Positions 16,736 to 23,900 of a DNA stretch of 25,656 bases are shown one piece after another; the first letter of the stretch is position 1; each line of letters begins with the position of its first letter. Both the position numbers and the translations under genes were made by a program. Origin of the DNA: a virus; the IMG/VR virus record IMGVR_UViG_3300032224_001410, positions 1 to 25,656 of that record; one strand, 5' to 3'. A model generated the notes under the pieces. The model was given only the letters and a program-made list of their open reading frames with translations, was not told the DNA's origin and searched no databases.

Positions 16736-16743
16736 TATAAATA
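16736..16743 (+). promoter_or_regulatory. Exact T4-type late promoter
   Basis: TATAAATA lies directly after the gp23 terminator and 28 bases before the ATG at 16772. The small downstream gene therefore forms its own late unit. Confidence 0.75.
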
Positions 16744-16771
16744 TTGTATATAAATTTTATTGGAGAAAATT

Positions 16772-17143
16772 ATGCCAAGTTTAGTAGGAACCACAATCGC
16801 TCGTAACTACGAGAAAGCGATCGAAACCAGCAAGATGGGCACACGTGATGTGGCCTTTTATGTAATCTACGGTGTAGACAACGTAGATAGCAACTACACC
16901 GACCCAGGCAGCATGTTTCAGAAAGCTGTTCAAGGTGTTCAGCAAGTGGCTGAAATGTATGCAGTATTTCCGCCATCAGGTAACAATTTTGTTGTCATGG
17001 TAGCAGTAGATACATTACCAAACCATGCCGCCCCAGGCGACGAAAGCCTAGCATTACGTACAGCAGTTCGTGCGGCAACAGGCGACTCCAATGCTCGTGC
17101 ATACCGTTGGTACATCCAAGGCGATGGAGTCACATACGATTAA
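16772..17143 (+). CDS. Small unknown late protein after gp23
   Basis: 123 residues (MPSLVGTTIARNYEKAIE... ending GDGVTYD). The ATG at 16772 is chosen because TGGAG (16761-16765) is placed correctly as a ribosome-binding site; the TTG at 16760 lies inside that site. The protein is compact, mixed alpha/beta in appearance, with no membrane segment, signal peptide or known motif. It has its own exact late promoter and a private terminator, so it should be made late and independently, like a virion or head-decoration protein. That role is inferred from context only; I do not recognise the family. Confidence 0.75.
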   Translation: MPSLVGTTIARNYEKAIETSKMGTRDVAFYVIYGVDNVDSNYTDPGSMFQKAVQGVQQVAEMYAVFPPSGNNFVVMVAVDTLPNHAAPGDESLALRTAVRAATGDSNARAYRWYIQGDGVTYD

Positions 17144-17167
17144 TTCTCAAAGGGATGGGAAGCAAGA

Positions 17168-17188
17168 AGCACCTTCGGGTGCTTTTTT
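17168..17188 (+). terminator. Intrinsic terminator
   Basis: AGCACC-TTCG-GGTGCT with a UUCG loop and six T. It closes the small late gene and stands only 17 bases before the glycosyltransferase-like gene. Confidence 0.88.
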
Positions 17189-17205
17189 GTTGACTAAGTA
17201 AAGGT

Positions 17206-18300
17206 ATGCACATTTATTTTGATTTTGCAAAACAGACATTGAATCAGGCCAGTCCTTTGATAGCCGCCTGGGCAGAACAAAATCATATTGGCTTGTTTGA
17301 TTTTGATTGTTGCATGTTTGCAGACAATGTCGAGGAAATTACAAGCCAACATATGAAGTGGGTAACCGACAATTATTCGTCCATGGCTGTGGTAGAAATG
17401 CACCCGTATATGAACCATTGTGATCGATATGTGGAAAGGACAGAGATGATTCAAGGCATAGCAACACAATTGAATTTGCCCTTGACCTACTGGACCACCA
17501 GGTATCAGTACTGGAACGAAGACATTCCAGATAAAACATTTTTTCCTGGATGGTATTTTGTTTTGAGAAATCATGCCAAGACCAAGGGGTATGAAAATTA
17601 CAAGTTTCCGCTCACTAGAAATTACACTTTTAGTTGTTGCAACATGAGCAATCTAAGAAAAGAAAAGATTTACAACTATATCGAATGCTTTCGCCGAAAA
17701 AGGTCTGACTGGTATCTTACCATTTATGATCATCCTCATGCAGCCATTAGCAAAAAAGACATAAGTGAAGTTTGCACGTTACCGCAAGAACACATTGACA
17801 TATGGAACTTGTATATTAAAAATACGATTCCAGAATATCGATACGATCTACTAAACAGCGAAAATTTATGTGCCCATAGCACAATTTTTCCAGGTCACAC
17901 AGATGCTTACTGTAATTTGGTCATGGAACACACCATGGAATTTGAATGTCTCAGCGAAAAAAGTTTCAAACCTTTTATAGCAGAACAGATCCCGGTATAT
18001 GTGGCCAGCGTGGGAGCCGCTCTAGCAGTTTCGATGTTGGGCTTTGATGTTTTTTATGATTTTATCGATCATAATCGTTATGACTTTGTTACCAGTGGTT
18101 TTCAAGGAAACTATGATAATTTTACTCATAGAATTGTTGCAGTACATCAAACAATTGATGAACTGTACAGAACTGATTTCCGTAGATTTATGAATCAATC
18201 AAATGTTATAGAACGTAAACTCAAAAACAAACAACACTTTTACAGTGATGCCATTGATCATATGACCATTCGACATCTTGATCGTTTGATCAAAAGATAA
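17206..18300 (+). CDS. Glycosyltransferase-like protein (fucosyltransferase-type C-terminus)
   Basis: 364 residues. The C-terminal part carries EFECLSEKSFKPFIAEQIPVYVA (246-268), then LGFDVFYDFIDHNRYD. The SEK-x-FKP pattern is that of the nucleotide-sugar-binding half of GT10 alpha-1,3-fucosyltransferases and of a phage protein family with the same motif. The N-terminal half shows no motif I know. It may attach a sugar to a phage or host component. It has no obvious late promoter, a poorly placed ribosome-binding site (AAAGG almost touching the ATG), and looks more AT-rich than its neighbours. It lies between a terminator and an inverted hairpin, all signs of an inserted cargo gene. The activity is inferred from one motif region only. 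Confidence 0.6.
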   Translation: MHIYFDFAKQTLNQASPLIAAWAEQNHIGLFDFDCCMFADNVEEITSQHMKWVTDNYSSMAVVEMHPYMNHCDRYVERTEMIQGIATQLNLPLTYWTTRYQYWNEDIPDKTFFPGWYFVLRNHAKTKGYENYKFPLTRNYTFSCCNMSNLRKEKIYNYIECFRRKRSDWYLTIYDHPHAAISKKDISEVCTLPQEHIDIWNLYIKNTIPEYRYDLLNSENLCAHSTIFPGHTDAYCNLVMEHTMEFECLSEKSFKPFIAEQIPVYVASVGAALAVSMLGFDVFYDFIDHNRYDFVTSGFQGNYDNFTHRIVAVHQTIDELYRTDFRRFMNQSNVIERKLKNKQHFYSDAIDHMTIRHLDRLIKR

Positions 18301-18316
18301 GCGGCCGAAGCCGCTT
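18299..18316 (-). terminator. GC-rich hairpin, terminator-like on the minus strand
   Basis: Seven-base arms AAGCGGC/GCCGCTT. On the minus strand the loop is TTCG closed by C-G, the usual terminator tetraloop, followed by ATCTTTTG; on the plus strand the loop is CGAA with no T-run directly after. It overlaps the stop of the upstream gene. It may limit antisense transcription or stabilise the 3' end. Confidence 0.45.
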
Positions 18317-18397
18317 ACCAGTCTTTTCAAGGTTGCTGTATGTCTAAGTACAACAAGTGTTATTATATACAACTTGACAATAAAAAGCAAATGTAAA

Positions 18398-18405
18398 GGT
18401 AAATA
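18398..18405 (+). promoter_or_regulatory. Possible weak late promoter with long leader
   Basis: GGTAAATA is two mismatches from consensus and identical to the box before gp20. It would give a leader of about 90 bases containing a hairpin CTCAC-ATCAG-GTGAG (18416-18430) and a second imperfect one near 18434-18453 before AGGAG (18489-18493). Confidence 0.35.
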
Positions 18406-18500
18406 TACTTGTCCGCTCACATCAGGTGAGTTTATGCGGAACCCCAACCGCGTATGGCCTAGAACGCCAGACATTACAATCCACACATAGGAGAAATAAA

Positions 18501-19481
18501 ATGGGACGTCCTCTACCAAGTAGATTTTTTGGAAATAGAAACACCGGCAGCGCCAGCACCACAGCAGACGATGGTCTCAGCGGCGAAGGTGTAGAAAGCA
18601 TCAGTACAGGTACTGTAGGTAGCTTTCGTGTCAATAACACATACAGAAACTTTCCTAACTTAGTTATTCCTGCGCCCGATCTGCCAACTGGTGTACAAGC
18701 AGTGGCTGATGTAGTATTTGAATTAGACACAGTCACATTTGCAAGCGGTGGCCAAACCAATGCTGACTATGTAGCAGGTCTTTCAACAGGTATTACCGGC
18801 ATGGGCGGTGGTGCAGTTATTCGTATTGTTGAAACAGCCAGCAAGGTTACATCTGTTGACTTGGTTGGCGGCAATCGTGGTGAATTCCGTCGCGGTGACT
18901 TTGACGGCACCGGTATTACCACACATCAAGTACTACAAGCACCTAATGCTGGTACAGACTTACAAATTACAGCAACATACCGTGTAAAAAGCATTACAAT
19001 GACAGAAAAAGGTTCAGGCTATACATCAACACCTTCTTTGTCATGGAATGGACATACATTTACTACACAAACAGCACCAAGTGCTCAAACAGTCACAATG
19101 ACTACACCAGATGGCACGCCCTACAGCGGTTACGACTTTGCTACTATCAAAGTTACTGCACAAACCACTTCCGGTGGCAGTGCATTAACCGGCGACATTG
19201 TCGCACAAAAAGGCAGCCGTCGTTATCGTGTGGCCACCACAGACGGCACAGCAGTGTGTAGTCTAGTGGCAGGTTCTCCGGCAGTCAATGAAATGAGTTT
19301 GATTGCCACGGACTATTCGGGCAACACATACTATGTGACCAAGCTGACACGTCATCGTGTACTGTTGACTCAATACACAGGTTCCAGCTATGAATTTGCC
19401 ACTGGCAGTTCAGCAGCCTGGACTCTGGATAGTTTGGTTGCGGGTGATACAGGTGTTACTGTACAACTTGCCAACAACTAA
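18501..19481 (+). CDS. Virion structural protein, MGRPL... family
   Basis: 326 residues from the ATG at 18501, which has AGGAG eight bases upstream; a GTG at 18426 lies in the leader hairpin and is rejected. MGRPLPSRFFGNRN at the N-terminus and GSGYTSTPSLSWNG in the middle are features I recall from structural proteins of marine T4-like phages. The last 100 residues (QKGSRRYRV..., YYVTKL...HRVLL, GSSAAWTL) form a beta-rich module also met in such proteins. The composition is Gly/Thr/Ser-rich and beta-strand dominated. It probably belongs to the head surface or a fibre, but the location is unknown. A strong terminator follows. Confidence 0.7.
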   Translation: MGRPLPSRFFGNRNTGSASTTADDGLSGEGVESISTGTVGSFRVNNTYRNFPNLVIPAPDLPTGVQAVADVVFELDTVTFASGGQTNADYVAGLSTGITGMGGGAVIRIVETASKVTSVDLVGGNRGEFRRGDFDGTGITTHQVLQAPNAGTDLQITATYRVKSITMTEKGSGYTSTPSLSWNGHTFTTQTAPSAQTVTMTTPDGTPYSGYDFATIKVTAQTTSGGSALTGDIVAQKGSRRYRVATTDGTAVCSLVAGSPAVNEMSLIATDYSGNTYYVTKLTRHRVLLTQYTGSSYEFATGSSAAWTLDSLVAGDTGVTVQLANN

Positions 19482-19498
19482 TCTGATCCTTGGTTAAA

Positions 19499-19526
19499 AA
19501 TAGCGGCTTCGGCCGCTATTTTTTTT
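19499..19526 (+). terminator. Intrinsic terminator
   Basis: AATAGCGGC-TTCG-GCCGCTATT with a UUCG loop and a run of eight T. The stem core GCGGC/GCCGC is the same as in the reversed hairpin at 18299-18316. Confidence 0.92.
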
Positions 19527-19549
19527 GGATTCAGCAATCATCTTGACAG

Positions 19550-19557
19550 CATAAATA
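19550..19557 (+). promoter_or_regulatory. T4-type late promoter before the fibre-module genes
   Basis: CATAAATA, one mismatch from consensus, directly downstream of a terminator. AGGA (19566-19570 region) follows as ribosome-binding site for the ATG at 19579. Confidence 0.55.
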
Positions 19558-19578
19558 TAAACAAACAGGACCAAAGCA

Positions 19579-20211
19579 ATGAGCGTCACCAAAAAAGTCA
19601 ACGGCAATTACACGATAGCAACCTATACAGATCCTCTGGCCAATGTGGTTATATCTACTCATACCGTTTTTATTGATGGTAATCTGCAGGTGGGCGGAGA
19701 TAGTCAGACCATTACACAGACCAATACTGATATCACTGACAACATCATTACCTTGAACAAGGGCGAAACTGGACCCGGAGTCACAATAGCCAGCGGATCT
19801 GCAGGTCTACAAGTAGATCGAGGCAATGTTTATCAACCGGTCCTGCGCTGGTACGAACCAGAACTGCGTTGGCAAATTACCAACGACGGCAGCACCTATG
19901 GCAATATTGCTACCACTACCGGTGCCAGCGGTGCCAGTGTTGCTGACGACACAGCACCTGCCTTGGGCGGCAACTTGGATACCCGTTCATATACCATTTA
20001 CAGTTCAACGCAGGCCAATGTGACTGTGGATACCAATCTTGCAATTCGTACCACCTCAGTGGCTCCCACAGCAGTGACAGGCTACAACATCATATACTCA
20101 CAAACACCCAGCGGTGGTGGATCAGGCCTGTATGTTACTACCCCCACACAAGTGGAACAAGAACTGGCAACCAAACGTGCCGCAATCAAATACAGTATTA
20201 TTTTTGGATAA
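19579..20211 (+). CDS. Modular structural/fibre-associated protein
   Basis: 210 residues, beta-rich and Thr/Gly/Asn-rich. Residues about 31-100 (FIDGNLQVGGDSQTITQ, DITDNIITLNKGE, LQVDRGNVYQPVLRWYE, WQITNDGS) form a module also present in the large fibre gene at about 24090-24290 (LQVSGTTTTVNQ, VTDKIITVANGS, WNSNKPFYA). Proteins built of this module are common as tail-fibre or neck structural proteins in marine T4-like phages. It starts a run of four closely spaced genes leading to the fibre, with a late promoter and terminator upstream. A virion role is likely; the exact position is unknown. Confidence 0.65.
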   Translation: MSVTKKVNGNYTIATYTDPLANVVISTHTVFIDGNLQVGGDSQTITQTNTDITDNIITLNKGETGPGVTIASGSAGLQVDRGNVYQPVLRWYEPELRWQITNDGSTYGNIATTTGASGASVADDTAPALGGNLDTRSYTIYSSTQANVTVDTNLAIRTTSVAPTAVTGYNIIYSQTPSGGGSGLYVTTPTQVEQELATKRAAIKYSIIFG

Positions 20212-20221
20212 GGATTTTTAA

Positions 20222-20533
20222 ATGGCAATTAATAACACACGATTAACCGGCGGTGCCGCATCTAGTATATACACTAGCTCCAACAGCTCGGCAATAACCA
20301 CCATTCATTTGTGCAACACCACTGGTGCTACAGTGACCTGTAATGTTTACATTGTGCCCAACAGCGGTACTGCCAATTCTAACACAGCCATATACACTAA
20401 CCTAAGTTTGACAGCGCAGAACACCTATGTGATCTATGCTGAGAAATTTATTCTAGACAACGGAGATACCATACAGGCCAACTGTTCTGCGGCAGACAGT
20501 GTGACAGCCACAATAAGTTCGATTGGAATCTAA
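20222..20533 (+). CDS. Small beta-rich structural protein
   Basis: 103 residues, almost all short beta strands and Ser/Thr/Asn turns (TTIHLCNTTGATVTCNVYIV, then NLSLTAQNTYVIYAEKFILDNGDTI, ISSIGI). The pattern of an immunoglobulin-like or fibre-knob sandwich fits, with two cysteines in the first half. AAGGA overlaps the previous stop and serves as ribosome-binding site. Its place between two modular structural genes argues for a virion protein. Similar short proteins occur beside fibre genes in marine phages, but I cannot name this one. Confidence 0.65.
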   Translation: MAINNTRLTGGAASSIYTSSNSSAITTIHLCNTTGATVTCNVYIVPNSGTANSNTAIYTNLSLTAQNTYVIYAEKFILDNGDTIQANCSAADSVTATISSIGI

Positions 20534-20535
20534 CA

Positions 20536-20961
20536 ATGGGAAGACTAGCTAAAAATCCAGACATAGCACCTGGTAGCCTTGGAGTTAGACTTCCTATCAG
20601 CACCACTGCACTGAGCGATGCACCACTGGATGGTGTTATCAGATTCAATGAAACCAACAGTAAAATTGAATTTTACTACGGTGCCCAATGGAACCAAGTG
20701 GCCAAGATTGGCAATGTCACCATTGTGAAAGATACATTTACCACAGTTGACGCACAGACCACTTACGGTCCAATGACTTATACATATACTGCAGGACAAG
20801 AATCTAGTGTGGTTGTGTTTGTGGGCGGAGTTCATCAAGATCCTGTGACCAACTATCAGTTTGATGGTTCGGCAAATATCAGTATCAATCCAAGTACCGG
20901 TGGTACTGCAAATCAAAGCATTGTAATCATACACAATCTAAACAGCACTGACGCTGCCTAA
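20536..20961 (+). CDS. Modular structural protein (fibre-type modules)
   Basis: 141 residues, starting two bases after the previous stop. Residues 34-55 (DGVIRFNETNSKIEFYYGAQWNQV) match the 'RYN...WWNGTEW' module seen in the large fibre. The second half (SSVVVFVGGVHQDPVTNYQFDGSANISINPS...SIVIIHNL) matches the fibre's next module (ILVNINGTIQQA...YTVAGDQITFSEIP...IIEIRYL). The two modules therefore appear in the same order here and at about 22380-22700. The protein could be a fibre cap, a hinge or a short fibre. A ribosome-binding AAGGA for the following fibre overlaps its stop. Confidence 0.7.
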   Translation: MGRLAKNPDIAPGSLGVRLPISTTALSDAPLDGVIRFNETNSKIEFYYGAQWNQVAKIGNVTIVKDTFTTVDAQTTYGPMTYTYTAGQESSVVVFVGGVHQDPVTNYQFDGSANISINPSTGGTANQSIVIIHNLNSTDAA

Positions 20962-20969
20962 GGACCGCA

Positions 20970-23900
20970 ATGGCAATTGGTAAGATATCAGGACCAATGC
21001 TGTACAACAACCTGGAGCGCCAGGGTGTTGATCTTGCCATTGAAGCAAACGTTCTTTATGTTGATGTGACCAATCGTCGTGTTGGCGCCAATACTGCAAC
21101 GCCCAATGCTGATCTGCAGGTGGTAGGCACAGCCAACATTGCTGATATCACCATCTCCTCCAACTCTATTTCCAGCATCACTGGTGCAGTAAATTTTGGC
21201 AGTAATGCCAATATTACCATTTCAGGCGGAGAAATTGGACGAGTGTTGACCAGCGATGGTTACGGAAGTGTGACTTGGGAATTGGTATCAACCTTGGCCA
21301 CTGGCTTTGGTAACGTGACCATAGATGACAACAACATATCGTCGACCACACAAGACGGCAATTTAGAACTCAATGCCAACGGCAACGGTGTTGTTACCAC
21401 TACAACTTATAATTTTTATGCTGCCAATGTTTACACAGCCAATGTAAATGCTGAATTCATCAATGGCAATGTTAGAGCCAACGATATCATCTCCACCGGC
21501 AACATCACAGCGCCCTGGTTTGTTGGTAACCTAGATGGTACCACAGTTACCACAACAGGCAACGTCACAGCACCTTATTTTGTTGGCAACGTAGAAGGCA
21601 ATGTGTACGGCAACGTGACCGCTGTCACAGTTGATGCCACCGGCAACGTTACAGCGCCCTGGTTTGTGGGCAATGTGGACAGCACCACAGTCACAGCCAC
21701 TGGCAACATCACAGCACCCTATTTTGTTGGCAACGTAGAAGGCAACGTTGCCGGCAATTTGGTTGGTAATGTAACAGCAACAACAATAACATCGGGCAAT
21801 GTAGATGCCAACTTCTTCAACGGCAACATCCGTGCCAATGACATCATCTCCACTGGCAACATCACAGCACCTTGGTTCATAGGCAATGTAGAAGGCACCA
21901 CAGTTACCACAACAGGCAACATCACTGGTCCATACTTTGTTGGTAATGTTGAAGGCAACGTAAATGGCAACGTGACTGCTGTCACTGTGGATGCCACAGG
22001 CAACATCACAGCACCTTGGTTTGTGGGCAACGTAGACAGTACTACTGTTACTGCCACTGGCAACATCACAGCACCATATTTTGTTGGCAATTTGGTGGGC
22101 AATGTTGAGGGCAACGTGGCAGCAACTAGTGTGGTGGCCACTGGCAACATTGATGCCGGTTTCTTCAACGGCAATCTTCGCGCCAACGACATCATTGTAG
22201 GCAATGTGATATCTGGTGATTCCTACATCAGCTCCGCCCAAGTAAAACTTCAAGACATCAACATAAGCGGAAATGTTATATCTAGCCTGACCACTGATCT
22301 GGTGTTCAGCGCCAATGTCACTGACCCCAACAACATCATTAGATTTGATTCAGTATCGGCTTTGGATATTGCTTCAGGCACAACAGCACAGCGTCCTCCC
22401 AATCCTGATCCGGGTTACGTGCGATACAACACCGATATCACCACAGTTGAATGGTGGAACGGTACAGAATGGACAGCAGGCTCAAGACTGATCGAAGCTG
22501 AAACAATCACTCCCGACGGCATTAATCAGACATTTACCCTTGGACAAAGTACTCTGCCAGAAGGTATCTTGGTCAACATCAACGGTACCATACAGCAGGC
22601 CATGTCGGGTGCCTATACTGTTGCGGGCGACCAAATAACATTTTCTGAGATTCCAGAAATCACTGACATTATTGAAATTAGGTACTTGTCGGCTGGCATG
22701 ACATCGGCTTCTTGGTACGGTGGTACCATTGTGAATCCGGTACACATCACGGCCATGACACCAACCACCAGTGCCACCACTGGTGCCTTGACTGTACACG
22801 GTGGTGTGGGCTTTGGCTCTAACTTGACCATTGCCGGCAATATCATTCCGGCAGCTAATACTGCATACAGTCTAGGCGATGCCGATCATTGGTGGAAGAG
22901 CCTGTATGTGAGTAGCAACACCATCTACATCAACGGTATACCTTTGAGTGTGCAAGCTGATGGTACCTTGTTGGTCAACAATGCACCAGTTTTGGCTAGC
23001 GGCAGCACTTATGCCAACAGCAATGTGGCTGCCTACTTGACCAGTCAAGACATTACCGGTGCCAACATTGGCACATTGTTCAACGGCAATGCAAGCACAC
23101 AGGCCAATTTGGGCGCATTCCAGTTGTATGCCAATGCCAATGTTGGTTTGTTATACAACGGTAATATCGCAACAAACGCTAATTTGGGCGCCTATCAAAC
23201 TTATGCTAACTTGTCCATTGGTGAACTACAGGCAAATCTCGGTTCAACTCAGACATGGGCCAATGCCAATATCGCATCAATTAATGCTAATGTGGGCAGT
23301 TTCTATACTTGGGCCAACACAAACTTTGGTACCAGCAGTTACAGCAACACTAACACAGCCGCCTACCTAGTAGCCAATCCACAGTCGGGTACCTACAGCA
23401 ATACCAATGTGGCAGCTTATTTGACCACACAGACATTCTACAGCAATATCAATGTGGACGCATACATTGGTGCCAACATTGGTACGTTATATAACGGAAA
23501 CGCTTCAACCAATGCCAATCTGGGTGCTTTCCAGACATGGGCAAATGCCAACGCCGCTGGACTATCAAATCAAATCACAGGTGCCAATGCTGTTGTGTCA
23601 ATGCTACAGGCCAATGTGGGCAGTTTCTATACTTGGGCCAATAACAATTTTGGTACCAGCAGTTACAGCAATGCCAATGTGTCTGCTTATTTGGTTGCAA
23701 ATCCACAGGGCAGTACCTACAGCAACACCAACGTGGCTGCCTACTTGGTTGCAAATCCACAAGGCAGTACTTATAGTAACACCAATGTTGAAGCATACAT
23801 TGGAGCCAACGTTGGTGCGTATCAAACATACGCCAATGCCAATGCAGCCACACAGGCCACCAGTATTAACAGTCTAGCCACTGGCGCCAACGCTAACACA

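Noticed and set aside
16760-16762. TTG start for the small gene after gp23
   Set aside because: The TTG lies at the ribosome-binding site TGGAG; the ATG at 16772 is correctly spaced from it.
18374-18379. TTGACA here and at 19543-19548 as sigma-70 -35 boxes
   Set aside because: No acceptable -10 box lies 16-18 bases downstream of either; late-type boxes explain these sites better.
18426-18428. GTG start for the MGRPL protein
   Set aside because: It sits within a leader hairpin without a ribosome-binding site; ATG 18501 has AGGAG and yields the usual N-terminus.
21531-22253. 240-residue minus-strand frame with repeats
   Set aside because: It only reflects the tandem repeats and codon bias of the fibre gene on the plus strand.
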